DNA from: Isoptericola chiayiensis
GTDB lineage: Bacteria; Actinomycetota; Actinomycetes; Actinomycetales; Cellulomonadaceae
DNA length: 64,000 nt
Reading direction: 5' to 3'
NCBI RefSeq assembly: GCF_013149805.1
Contig: NZ_JABEZT010000002.1
Location: 434,001-498,000 of the forward strand
The notes under the pieces were generated by a model. It had not been told where the DNA came from, searched no databases, and was given only the letters and a program-made list of their open reading frames with translations. This document shows positions 40,288 through 48,440 of this stretch, piece by piece. A program made the position numbers and the translations under genes. The stretch's first letter is position 1, and each line of letters begins with the position of its first letter.

Positions 40288-41860
40288 GCAGCTCGCGCTC
40301 GCGGGCGTGGCGCGGGAAGAAGATCGCCACCAGCACGGCACCGATCAGCACGGCCGCGATGCCCGCGAGATAGGCCCACTGGTCTCCCGCGAGGAACGCC
40401 TCGCGGGCCGCCGAGGTGATCTGGTCGGCGTACTGCGGGTAGCGGGCGGCGATCGCCTCGGCGCCGGCGAAGGACTTCTGCAAGGCGGCCTCGGTGGTCG
40501 CCGTGACCTTCGACCCGTCGGGTGAGCTGCTGATCTGCGCGGCGATGGACCCGGAGTACCCGGACGCGAGCAGCGAGCCGAACACCGACTGCATGATCGC
40601 GCCGCCGAGGTCGCGCTGCAGGTCCGCCGTCCCGGACGCCATGCCCACGCGCTGCACCGGGACCGAGCCCGTGAGCGAGTTGGACGCCGGGGTGCCCGAG
40701 AGTCCCACGCCGACGCCGACCAGGAAGTACCCGAGCCCGACGGGCCAGTAGGCCGCGTCCTCGGTCCACAGCAGGAGCATCACGAGGAAGCCGGCCAGCA
40801 CGAACACGTAGCCGCTGAGCATGGTGACCCGCGACCCGTAGCGCACGACGAGCGTGGCCGACCGGGGCGCGACGAGCACCATGCCGACGGCGCCCGGCAG
40901 GATCGCCGCCCCGGCGGCGACGGTGCTGTACCCGAGGACGTTCTGCATGTACTGCTGGCCCACGTACATCGCGCCCATGAGTGATCCGAAGATCACGAGC
41001 CCGGCGACGGCCGCCACCCAGAACGTCGGCCGGGCGGCGACGCGCAGGTCGTACAGGGGTTTCGCGGTGCGCAGCTGACGCAGGACGAACCCGGTGCCCG
41101 CGACGAGAACCACGCCGACGAGGATCGCGATGACGACGCCCTCGCCCGGCAGCACGGTGAGATTGATGGCCATGACCAGCGACCCGACGAGCAGCACGGA
41201 CAGCACGCCGCCCAGGTGGTCGACGGGCTCGGTGCTCTCGTTGACGTGGGAGGGAACCACGATCCACGCCAGGACCAGGGCGAAGACCGCCAGCGGGATC
41301 GTCAGCAGGAACACCGACCCCCACCAGAACTCGGTGAGGACCCAGCCGGCGGCCAGCGGCCCGAGCGCCGCGAACGCGGCACCGATGCCGGACCACAGGG
41401 CGATCGCCCGCGTCCGCGCCTGCCCCGACCAGAGGGCCGAGACGAGTGCGAGCGTCGTCGGGAACGCCATGCCGGCGCACAGCCCGCCGCCGACCCGAGC
41501 GAGGAAGAGGATCTCCGTCGACGGCGCCCACGCGGCCAGGAGGCTGAACGGGACAGCGCCCGCGGTCCCCAGCAGCAGCAACGCCGTGCGGCCGTACCGG
41601 TCGCCGACCGCGCCGAGGTAGAGCACCGAGGCCGACAGTCCTAGCGAGTAGCCCACCGCGATGAGGTTGAGGTCCACCTGCGAGGCGTCCAGGGCGTCAC
41701 CGATGTCCGGCAGGGCGACGTTCGCCACGGCGAGGTTCAGGTTGGCGACGGCCGCGACGAGGATCAGCGCCGCCAGGACGATGCGGCGCGGCGCGGCGTC
41801 GGTGGCGGTGCTGGTGGCGGACGACGACTGCCCGGGGCTGCCGTCCTGGGCTCGGCCCAT
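40253..41860 (-). CDS. DHA2-family (14-helix) MFS drug/proton antiporter
   Basis: A 535-residue transporter with fourteen predicted helices. Motif A is in GAVGDRYGRTALLLLG and motif C-like GP residues follow in AALGPLAAGWVLTEFWWG. A long periplasmic loop precedes the last helix (SPDGSKVTATTEAALQ). Members of this branch export drugs, dyes or surfactants. TAGCCT ends 6 nt before the ATG at 41858-41860 (leaderless). Its last codons are duplicated at 39359-39396. No local regulator of it is evident. Confidence 0.88.
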   Translation of the reverse strand: MGRAQDGSPGQSSSATSTATDAAPRRIVLAALILVAAVANLNLAVANVALPDIGDALDASQVDLNLIAVGYSLGLSASVLYLGAVGDRYGRTALLLLGTAGAVPFSLLAAWAPSTEILFLARVGGGLCAGMAFPTTLALVSALWSGQARTRAIALWSGIGAAFAALGPLAAGWVLTEFWWGSVFLLTIPLAVFALVLAWIVVPSHVNESTEPVDHLGGVLSVLLVGSLVMAINLTVLPGEGVVIAILVGVVLVAGTGFVLRQLRTAKPLYDLRVAARPTFWVAAVAGLVIFGSLMGAMYVGQQYMQNVLGYSTVAAGAAILPGAVGMVLVAPRSATLVVRYGSRVTMLSGYVFVLAGFLVMLLLWTEDAAYWPVGLGYFLVGVGVGLSGTPASNSLTGSVPVQRVGMASGTADLQRDLGGAIMQSVFGSLLASGYSGSIAAQISSSPDGSKVTATTEAALQKSFAGAEAIAARYPQYADQITSAAREAFLAGDQWAYLAGIAAVLIGAVLVAIFFPRHARERELHAAYQPPETTT

Positions 41861-41952
41861 AGGGCGAGGCTAGGCAACCACCGCCCCGCTCACACGGCGA
41901 GCGCGCCCGGTTCACCCTGCCGACGCCTTGTACGCTCCGGACGCCACCGCGG

Positions 41953-42660
41953 TCAGCGCTCCACGGCGGCGGCGATCACCTCCGCCAGATCGACCGGACG
42001 GGTGAACATCGGCCAGTGCCCGGTGGGCAGGTCGACGATCTCGTAGTCGCGGTGCCGAGCCAGCTCGGCGACGTACGGGTGACCCTGGGTCATGAGGTCG
42101 CGCAGCACCTCGGCCGACATCTCCGAGGCGATGACGGTGGTGGGCACGTCCAGCCGGGACTCGTCGTCGCTGAGCCGGTGCGGTGCGCGCACGGTCCCGC
42201 CGGGCTGTGGGATCGCCCGTGCCCGGAACTCTGCGCGCAGCTCGTCGGTGAGCCCGGTCAGCGACGCCTCATCGAGCTCCTCCCACGGCGGGAGATGGTG
42301 GTCGACGACGTCGGCGGGCAGGTCGGCGTTCAGCGCCTGCCCGTCCGCGAGCGGCCCGGAGTCGACGTACACGACCCGGCGGACACGGCCCGGCCGAGCG
42401 TCCGAGGCCGCGTAGACCAGCGGGCCGCCGGCCGAGTGCCCCACGAGCACCACCTCGGCGTCGTCGGGCAGCGCGTCGATCGCGGCCAAGACGGCGTCTA
42501 CGTGGTCGGCGAGCGTGATACCCGAGCGGTCGGCGTCCACCGACTCCATGCCGGGCAGGGTCAGCGGATGCACGGTGTGCCCTGCTGCGACGAGCGGCGG
42601 GGTGACGGCGTCCCACGCGGACGCGTCCAGCCAGAAGCCTGGAACCAGGATGATGTCCAT
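41953..42660 (-). CDS. Alpha/beta hydrolase (esterase-like)
   Basis: A 235-residue hydrolase with LVPGFWLDASAWD at the oxyanion strand, nucleophile elbow GHSAGGPLVY and catalytic histidine in LPTGHWPMFTRP. This resembles the small EstC/salicylate-esterase-like group often found in Micrococcales. TACGTT ends 6 nt before the ATG at 42658-42660, so leaderless. It is divergent from the GNAT gene. Substrate unknown. Confidence 0.87.
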   Translation of the reverse strand: MDIILVPGFWLDASAWDAVTPPLVAAGHTVHPLTLPGMESVDADRSGITLADHVDAVLAAIDALPDDAEVVLVGHSAGGPLVYAASDARPGRVRRVVYVDSGPLADGQALNADLPADVVDHHLPPWEELDEASLTGLTDELRAEFRARAIPQPGGTVRAPHRLSDDESRLDVPTTVIASEMSAEVLRDLMTQGHPYVAELARHRDYEIVDLPTGHWPMFTRPVDLAEVIAAAVER

Positions 42661-42725
42661 ACCTTGAACGTAGATGTGGCCTCCGACACAGCAGTCGGGC
42701 CCGGCTGTCGTGATGGGATCGAGCC

Positions 42726-43139
42726 GTGACCGCGTACGAGTTCTCCGCCGACCCCGCCCGCCTCGACGTCGACTGGGTCCACGCGATCCTGTCCACGACG
42801 TTCTGGGCCCGTGGGCGCTCCCGCGCCACCATGGACACCGTCATCGCGGCGTCGCGCAACTACGCGATGTACGCCGACGACGGCGCCCAGGTCGCCTATG
42901 CCCGCGCCGTGACGGACGGAGCGACCTTCGCCTGGGTGGCGGACGTCGTCGTCGACCCGGCTCACCGCCGCCAGGGGCTCGGCACCCGGATCGTCGACGG
43001 CCTCATGGCCGACCTGGAGGGCCTCGGACTCAAGCGTGTGCTGCTCAAGGCGTCGCCGGACGGCCACGAGCTCTACCGCCGGGCGGGCTTCGACACGCTC
43101 GACGAGCCGGAGACCTGGCTGGGCCGACGCCTGCGGTGA
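42726..43139 (+). CDS. GNAT-family N-acetyltransferase
   Basis: A 137-residue single-domain acetyltransferase. The acetyl-CoA pyrophosphate loop is RRQGLGTRIVDGL, preceded by strand VADVVVDPAH; the last strand has LLKASPDGHELYRRAGF. The length and YAMYADDGAQVAYARAV resemble the small YitH-like group. Start is GTG 42726. Substrate unknown. Confidence 0.88.
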   Translation: MTAYEFSADPARLDVDWVHAILSTTFWARGRSRATMDTVIAASRNYAMYADDGAQVAYARAVTDGATFAWVADVVVDPAHRRQGLGTRIVDGLMADLEGLGLKRVLLKASPDGHELYRRAGFDTLDEPETWLGRRLR

Positions 43140-43199
43140 GGGCCGCGACACCCCGTAGCACGCAGCCTCCGGCAGCGAGCCGGGTGGGAGAATTCGACC

Positions 43200-43913
43200 A
43201 TGCGCCTGAGCACCGTGGACGAGCTGCTAGAGCTGCTGGACGGCGTCGTCGCCGCGCACGAGCGCGGGGACCGTACCGCGCGGGGCGCCGAGGACTTCTG
43301 GCGGCGGATGCTCACCGGTGAGGGGCACCCGCTGAACACGTCCCTGCCGGACGAACCCCTGGTCGACTGGCACGCTCGCGGCCTGCTCGGCAACCTCTCG
43401 GGGGCACGCGTCCTCGACGTCGGCTGCGGCAACGGCCGCAACACCGCCTGGTTCGCCGAGCACGGTGCGACGGCGACCGGGCTCGACCTCGCGACCGACC
43501 TGCTGGACGCGATGCGACCGACCATGCCCGACGGCGCCACCCTGCGGTCGGTGGACGTGCTGCGGGAGGACCTGCCCGCGGGTCCGTTCGACCTCGTCTA
43601 CGACTCCGGCTGCTTCCACCACCTGGCACCGCACCGCCGGATCACCTACCTGGAGCGGATCCTGCCGCTGGTGGCTCCCGGTGGCCGGTACGGCATCGTG
43701 GCGTTCGCCCAGGAGCGTCAGCCGAGCCCCGACGACACCGCCGTGCTGACCACCGGGGACACCGCCGGCGGCACGTCGTTCACGCTCGAGGACCTGTCCA
43801 CGATCTTCGGCACGGTCCTCGACCAGGTCGAGGCGCGCCCCGTGCGCGACGACCGGCCCGGCACGCTCGGCGCCGACTTCCTCAACGCCGCGCTCTTCCG
43901 CCGCCCCGACTGA
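43200..43913 (+). CDS. Class I SAM-dependent methyltransferase
   Basis: A 237-residue methyltransferase of the Methyltransf_25/11 type. SAM motif I is VLDVGCGNGRNTAWFA, motif II includes ATGLDLATDLLDAM and motif IV is FDLVYDSGCFHHL. The N-terminal 50 residues form a cap (FWRRMLTGEGHPLNTSLPDE). GAGAAT ends 6 nt before the ATG (leaderless). The last 32 bp overlap the convergent YhhN gene. Small-molecule methylation is likely, substrate unknown. Confidence 0.88.
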   Translation: MRLSTVDELLELLDGVVAAHERGDRTARGAEDFWRRMLTGEGHPLNTSLPDEPLVDWHARGLLGNLSGARVLDVGCGNGRNTAWFAEHGATATGLDLATDLLDAMRPTMPDGATLRSVDVLREDLPAGPFDLVYDSGCFHHLAPHRRITYLERILPLVAPGGRYGIVAFAQERQPSPDDTAVLTTGDTAGGTSFTLEDLSTIFGTVLDQVEARPVRDDRPGTLGADFLNAALFRRPD

Positions 43914-44580
43914 CCACGCCGGCCACGATGAGCGCCTGGCCGAGCACGTAGGTGGCCATCACCCAGAACCCGGACGCGGGCGGGACGAAGTCGGCGAATG
44001 CTCCGAGCGCGATGAGCGCGTCGGAGAAGAGGAACAGCAGCCCGCCGACCCAGGTGAGCCGGTGCACGCCAGTGGCGAGCACGGCCATCGCGGTCAGGCA
44101 GGCGGCATAGACCACGACGGCGAGCGACAGCAGTCCCGACGTGCCCGGCAGGCACAGGGTGACCAGCGTGATCGCCAGGAACCCGTACACCGCGCCGGCC
44201 GCCGGGTGCAGGTGGAGCACCGACTCGCGCCAGAAAGGCCGGAACGCGACGGCGTAGACGACCTGCGCGCACAGGAACCCGCCGACCATCGCGAGGAAGG
44301 CCGCGTCGCCCGTGAAGAAGTCGGGCAGCACGTCACCGACCCAGGAGAAGCCGAGCGCCAGCAGGACGAGACGCTCGAGGCGCGACCGGGGTGCCGCCGT
44401 CGTGCACCACAGCACGGCCGCGAGCGCCGGCATGAGGAACCACTGGGAGGTCTCGGCGAGCGTGGCGGCGCCGAGGAGCTGCGCGGCGAGGTTCGTGGCG
44501 GTGGCGGCGCCGAGCACGACGAGCGCCACGAGGGCGCTGCGGGACAGCCGGGAGCGCTGATCAGGGACGACGTCGGTCAC
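43882..44580 (-). CDS. YhhN-family lysoplasmalogenase-like membrane protein
   Basis: A 232-residue integral membrane protein with eight predicted helices. Family hallmarks are ALGFSWVGDVLPDF (helix 3, with the conserved Asp), GGFLCAQVVYAVAF and the C-terminal LFLFSDALIALGAF, whose aspartate is also conserved. Eukaryotic TMEM86 relatives hydrolyse lysoplasmalogens; the bacterial role is unclear. TACGCT ends 7 nt before the GTG. Its end overlaps the methyltransferase gene by 32 bp. Confidence 0.85.
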   Translation of the reverse strand: MTDVVPDQRSRLSRSALVALVVLGAATATNLAAQLLGAATLAETSQWFLMPALAAVLWCTTAAPRSRLERLVLLALGFSWVGDVLPDFFTGDAAFLAMVGGFLCAQVVYAVAFRPFWRESVLHLHPAAGAVYGFLAITLVTLCLPGTSGLLSLAVVVYAACLTAMAVLATGVHRLTWVGGLLFLFSDALIALGAFADFVPPASGFWVMATYVLGQALIVAGVVSRGGGRARR

Positions 44581-44600
44581 GGGGCGCAGCGTAGCGCCTC

Positions 44601-45719
44601 CTACAGCTCGATCGACAGCATCGTCGAGGAGGTGGTGACTTCGTAGCCGAGGCTGGCGTACATCCCGTGCGCCCCGGACGGGTTGGCGGTGTCGACGTCG
44701 AGGGCGGCGTACTCCATCTCGTCGTTGACGAAGGCGCGCATGCCGGCGGCCAGCGCGGCGAGGCCGGCGCGGCGTCCGCGGTAGGCGCGGCGGGTGCCGA
44801 GCAGCTCGGTGTAGCCGAACGTGTAGCCCTTGACGGCGAAGTCCTCGGTGAACTTGGACGCCATCTCGTAGGCGACGACGAGGGGTTCGCCGGCCTCCAG
44901 GGCGGCTGCGGTCTCGGCGTCGGTGTCGGGGTCGGCGAGCAGCGCGGTGACGTCGGGGGCGTCGTCGACGACGACGAACGACCACTGCGGCATGAACGCG
45001 GTGCGGCCGGTGCGCCACTGCTCGGGCGTCTGCGGTTCGCTGCCCCAGTGGTCGCGGAAGGCGTCGTTGTGGGCCAGGCGGGTGGCCTCGTCGAGCTCGT
45101 CGCTGAAGGGGACGACGCGCAGTCCGCCGGCGGGCCTGACGTCGGGCAGGGGCTGGGCGGCCAGGTCGCGCAGGTCGCGGCGCAGTTCCGTGTAGTACCG
45201 GCGCGGTGCGAACCCGGCGGCCTCGATGATGCGACGCTTGGCGGCGGGACCGTCGTCCTCGACGAACACGCCGAGGCGGGCAGGCAGGTCCTTGCCGGAC
45301 TCGGCGAGCACCTGGCGGCCGCGGGCTACCTGCCAGGCGAAGAGTTCCCGGCCGATCCCCTGCCAGCGCACGGTCGGGTGGACGCCGCCGAAGAGGAAGG
45401 CGCGCATGGTGCGGGTGTCGCCGGGCTGGGACTCGACCATCGCGTACGCGAGCATCCGGCCGTCGTCGTCCAGGCCGACGATCGAGTCGACGTCGAACCG
45501 GCGCCAGGGCGCGGCGAACAGCTCGGTGATCTCCTCGAGGCTCTCGCGGTAGGGCTCCTTGTCGGCCGCGGCGATGGTGTTGCGCAGCTCGAGCAGTGCC
45601 GGGACGTCGTCCGCGGTAGCGGGGCGCCACGTCAGACCGCCCGCCGTGATCGCGGGCAGCGTCTCGGGTGCGGCGGCGCGCTCGGCGATCGGAGCGAGGC
45701 TCGGGGTGGTCGTGGCCAT
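44601..45719 (-). CDS. Tandem-GNAT acetyltransferase
   Basis: A 372-residue protein with two GNAT domains. The first (about 28-185) has acetyl-CoA loop VRWQGIGRELFAWQV; the second (about 205-372) has YRGRRAGLAALAAGMRAF and NPSGAHGMYASLGYEV. The two-domain architecture is shared with mycothiol synthase MshD, but the sequence is longer and not obviously MshD. TACTCT ends 6 nt before the ATG at 45717-45719 (leaderless). It lies 20 bp from the YhhN start, same strand. Substrate unknown. Confidence 0.85.
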   Translation of the reverse strand: MATTTPSLAPIAERAAAPETLPAITAGGLTWRPATADDVPALLELRNTIAAADKEPYRESLEEITELFAAPWRRFDVDSIVGLDDDGRMLAYAMVESQPGDTRTMRAFLFGGVHPTVRWQGIGRELFAWQVARGRQVLAESGKDLPARLGVFVEDDGPAAKRRIIEAAGFAPRRYYTELRRDLRDLAAQPLPDVRPAGGLRVVPFSDELDEATRLAHNDAFRDHWGSEPQTPEQWRTGRTAFMPQWSFVVVDDAPDVTALLADPDTDAETAAALEAGEPLVVAYEMASKFTEDFAVKGYTFGYTELLGTRRAYRGRRAGLAALAAGMRAFVNDEMEYAALDVDTANPSGAHGMYASLGYEVTTSSTMLSIEL

Positions 45720-45902
45720 GACAGGAGAGTAGGTCTCACCCGGTGTGCGCCGCACCCCCATTTGCGCTGACTGTGTGCTGGCGCCGAGCGGATAGCCGGT
45801 CCCTTCAGGAGGTGGAAGCGGCGCCGCAGAGCAACTCCAAGGATTGCGCGCGGCGTCGCCGAGTCGCGACGGCTTCACGGACTCCTGGCTACGATCGGGA
45901 CC

Positions 45903-46085
45903 ATCAGACCTGAGGGCACCGGCAACTGGATCCTGCCGATCGTCGTGTTCGCCGTCGTCCTCGCGATCTCCCTGGGCTCCGGCACCGACGAGGTGCTCTC
46001 GGTGGTCGCCGCGGCGGTGGCCTTCGCGCTCACTCTCGGATTCGTCGTCCTGCTCGATCGCTGGCGGTCAAGCAAGACTCGCTAG
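45903..46085 (+). CDS. 60-codon membrane protein with apparent ATC start
   Basis: The frame reads (I/M)RPEGTGNWILPIVVFAVV, then two hydrophobic helices separated by SLGSGTDEVLS, and ends DRWRSSKTR-stop, a topologically sensible small membrane protein. There is no ATG, GTG or TTG in frame upstream before the frame loses coding character. TACGAT (45890-45895) ends 7 nt before the ATC at 45903, matching the leaderless promoter layout of the neighbours. Initiation at ATC is rare but documented in bacteria. Alternative: start at an internal GTG (codon 15) or a degraded gene. Function unknown. Confidence 0.55.
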   Translation: MRPEGTGNWILPIVVFAVVLAISLGSGTDEVLSVVAAAVAFALTLGFVVLLDRWRSSKTR

Positions 46086-46253
46086 ATCGCGCTCGGCGTG
46101 GCACGTGGTGGGCGCGGGAGCCGCGTCACCTGCGCACGGAGATCAAGAGCGCTTCTCCGCGCGCGGAACCCTCACGACAAGGTGCGCGTCGCGCGCCGTC
46201 CCCGTCGATGCGACATAGGCCCGCCTGGGCGCCCTGCCCAAAAGGAGCCCGAG

Positions 46254-46730
46254 TCACGGCTCGTGGTGAAAGGTGATGCGCATCAGCCGGCTGCTGGCCC
46301 AGTCTTCGAGCCGAGTCGGCCGGATGGTGCCTGGGTCGTGGGGCTGGTTGAGATCCTCGACGATCGCAGTCAGGACGGCCTGACGTTCGGCGGGGTCGGT
46401 CACCGGCGTGGCGCGCGCGGGCAGGTCTCTCCTGATGCCGTTCTTCAGGTGGAAGGTGAAGTCGGGCTCGGCGAGCAGGTTCGCGTGCCAGTCGGTCGCA
46501 CCTCCCCCGGCACCGCTGCACAGGTAGGTGGCGCCGAGAGCTCGGTAGAAGAAGATCTCGATGCGGTGCATCGTGCCGGTGCGGCGGCCCCGTGTCGTGA
46601 TGTCGATGATGCGTTCGCGGGTACCCGCGGCTGGGGTGATCTCGATCGCTCGCCGGAGGCGGTCGGGCAGGTGAGCCAGGGACGCGTCTGGCTCCCGGCC
46701 GCTCGCCCCGGTCGGGTGCGGGACGCTCAT
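46254..46730 (-). CDS. Deazaflavin (F420)-dependent nitroreductase-family protein
   Basis: A 158-residue split-beta-barrel protein of the DDN family, which uses F420H2 (or flavin) to reduce nitro- or enone-type substrates. Signatures are the central IDITTRGRRTGTMHRIEIFF and TDWHANLLAEPDFTFHLKNG. ATG 46728-46730 overlaps the SDR stop (ATGA), so both are made together. With the SDR it forms a small reductase operon under the divergent TetR. Confidence 0.85.
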   Translation of the reverse strand: MSVPHPTGASGREPDASLAHLPDRLRRAIEITPAAGTRERIIDITTRGRRTGTMHRIEIFFYRALGATYLCSGAGGGATDWHANLLAEPDFTFHLKNGIRRDLPARATPVTDPAERQAVLTAIVEDLNQPHDPGTIRPTRLEDWASSRLMRITFHHEP

Positions 46731-47506
46731 GCTGCCTCCGCCTGGAGAGCGGGGCCGAGTTGGAGTCCACCGTCGATGACGTATTCAGACCCGGTGATGA
46801 AGGACGCCTCGGGTGAGGCGAGGAACAGCAGGAGCCGGGTGACGTCGGCCGGTTCTCCGAGCCTGGGGACGGCGAACGGCTCGGGCGAGTAGAAATCGGC
46901 GATGGCGGCGCCGGCTCCTGCTGCTGGTTCGTGGATGAACGGGGTCGCGATCACGCCGGGGTGGATGGTGTTCACGCGGATGCGGTCGCGGCCGAGCTCG
47001 AGCGCAGCAGTCTGCGTGAGACCACGCAGGGCCCACTTGCTGGCGACGTAGGGCGCGTAGTGGGCCGTGCCGCCCAGCCCCATGGTCGAGGCGATGTTCA
47101 CGACGGCCCCTTCTGTTGACCGGCGCAGCGCGGGGACGGCGGCCTTGATGCCGAGGAAGGCTCCGGTGAGGTTGACGTCCAGGATGCGCGACCACGTGGC
47201 CTGATCCGTGTGCTCGATCAGCGCAGGCGGATTCTGGACACCGGCATTGTTGACGAGCACGCTCAGCCCGCCGAAGGCGCGTTCGGCGGTTGTCACGGCA
47301 GCGGACCACGAACTCTCGTCGGTGACGTCGAGGTGCGCGAAGCGGGCGCGGTCCCCCAGCTCGTCGACGAGGGCGTCGCCGCGTTCGGCGTCGATCCCGC
47401 CGATCACCACGTTCGCTCCTTCCGCATGGAAGGCCCGTACGTGACTGGAGCCCTGGCCACCGGTCCCACCGGTCACGAGGACAGTCTGGTTGTCGAAGCG
47501 GTGCAT
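46727..47506 (-). CDS. Short-chain dehydrogenase/reductase
   Basis: A 259-residue classical SDR. The cofactor motif is VTGGTGGQGSSH (TGxxxGxG), with GIDAERG suggesting NAD(H). NNAG is present, and the catalytic triad is Ser in NIASTMG, with Tyr and Lys in YVASKWAL. It resembles 3-alpha(20-beta)-hydroxysteroid dehydrogenases. ATG 47504-47506 has AAGGAG upstream. A TAGTGT element within 47590-47606 on the minus strand could be its -10, lying between the two TetR operators. Confidence 0.92.
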   Translation of the reverse strand: MHRFDNQTVLVTGGTGGQGSSHVRAFHAEGANVVIGGIDAERGDALVDELGDRARFAHLDVTDESSWSAAVTTAERAFGGLSVLVNNAGVQNPPALIEHTDQATWSRILDVNLTGAFLGIKAAVPALRRSTEGAVVNIASTMGLGGTAHYAPYVASKWALRGLTQTAALELGRDRIRVNTIHPGVIATPFIHEPAAGAGAAIADFYSPEPFAVPRLGEPADVTRLLLFLASPEASFITGSEYVIDGGLQLGPALQAEAA

Positions 47507-47568
47507 CAGGTTCTCCTTCGATGCGGGGCCGGATGCCCGGAGTCAACGCGGGCGACCGGCAGCCTGAT

Positions 47569-47588
47569 GGTGAGTCAATCGACTCACC
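47569..47588. promoter_or_regulatory. TetR operator, site 1 (SDR side)
   Basis: GGTGAGTCAATCGACTCACC is a 20-bp palindrome with 8-bp arms, 62 bp upstream of the SDR start. A near-identical site lies 47 bp away, so this is one of a matched operator pair for the divergent TetR gene. Confidence 0.8.
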
Positions 47589-47615
47589 TCTCTTCGACAC
47601 TAGATCCGGCCCGGT

Positions 47616-47635
47616 GGTGAGTCAAGCCACTCACC
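47616..47635. promoter_or_regulatory. TetR operator, site 2 (TetR side)
   Basis: GGTGAGTCAAGCCACTCACC has 7-bp arms identical to site 1. It ends 3 bp before the TetR -10 element TAGGGT (47639-47644), so occupancy would block TetR transcription. Confidence 0.8.
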
Positions 47636-47650
47636 TCGTAGGGTCGACCC

Positions 47651-48295
47651 ATGACAGCGACCCCGACGACGTATCACCAACGAGTCGCGCGGGAGAAGCG
47701 CGCGCTGATCGTGACGGCCGCGACCGCGCTGTTCCTCGAGCTCGGCTACGACCGGACGTCGTTGGCACAGATCGCGCAGCGCTCAGGCGTTTCTCGGGCC
47801 ACGCTCTTCAAACAGTTCCCGAGCAAGGCCGTGCTGTTCGACGCCATCGTGACCGAGTCGTGGTCAACTGCCGAGGACGAGGACCCGCCGCCTGTCGGCA
47901 ACATCGTCGACGGGCTCGGCACGATCGGTCGCCGCTACGCAGCGCTCTTGACGCAGCCCAAGATGACAGATCTGTTCCGCATCGTGATCGCCGAGCTACC
48001 GCGTTTCCCCGAGCTGGCCCGCGCGCAGTTCTCGCAGGGGAAGATGCCCTACTTCGAGTCCGTACGCGGCTACCTCCTGGCCGAGGACGAAGCGGGGACG
48101 GTTCGAGTCGAGGACGTGGATCTCGCAGCCACCCAGTTCCTCGGCATGATCTCCAACTACGTCTTCTGGCCGACACTCCTCGTACCGGGCTGGGAAGTCA
48201 GCGCCGAGCGCGTCGACCAGGTGGTCGAGGAGGCCGTCCGCACCATCGCTGCCCGGTACGGCGCACATGGACCAGTCGCGGCCACCAACGGTTGA
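47651..48295 (+). CDS. TetR-family transcriptional regulator of the SDR operon
   Basis: A 214-residue regulator. The helix-turn-helix is SLAQIAQRSGVSRATLFKQF, and the C-terminal domain is of the AefR-like type (MTDLFRIVIAELPRFPELAR). TAGGGT ends 6 nt before the ATG, and two 20-bp operators lie between it and the SDR. It therefore almost certainly represses itself and the SDR/deazaflavin-reductase operon. The ligand is probably a substrate of those reductases. Confidence 0.93.
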   Translation: MTATPTTYHQRVAREKRALIVTAATALFLELGYDRTSLAQIAQRSGVSRATLFKQFPSKAVLFDAIVTESWSTAEDEDPPPVGNIVDGLGTIGRRYAALLTQPKMTDLFRIVIAELPRFPELARAQFSQGKMPYFESVRGYLLAEDEAGTVRVEDVDLAATQFLGMISNYVFWPTLLVPGWEVSAERVDQVVEEAVRTIAARYGAHGPVAATNG

Positions 48296-48428
48296 GTCGG
48301 TCGGTCACGTCATGTACGTGCCTGGCGTCAGGGCCGTCGACCTCAGTCCCGACCGTCGGAACGACAACAGCGTCTCTTCCGTCGTTCTCACCTGGTAGGC
48401 GTCGCACCTCGCGTTCGCCACGCCGAAC

Positions 48429-48434
48429 TAGGCT
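48429..48434 (+). promoter_or_regulatory. -10 element of metH (leaderless)
   Basis: TAGGCT ends 6 nt before the metH GTG. With transcription starting at the start codon there is no leader to hold a cobalamin riboswitch, and none is seen in 48296-48440. Confidence 0.6.
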
Positions 48435-48440
48435 GACCCG

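Noticed and set aside
43200-43913. Trans-aconitate methyltransferase, suggested by the TamR-like site at acnA
   Set aside because: The SAM motifs are generic, no trans-aconitate-specific feature can be recognised, and no copy of the 18-bp palindrome lies upstream.
44601-45719. Mycothiol synthase MshD
   Set aside because: It shares the two-GNAT layout, but length and motif sequences do not match MshD closely enough to give the name.
48296-48440. Cobalamin riboswitch upstream of metH
   Set aside because: No B12-box or folded leader could be found, and the -10 element 6 nt before the GTG leaves no room for a leader RNA.
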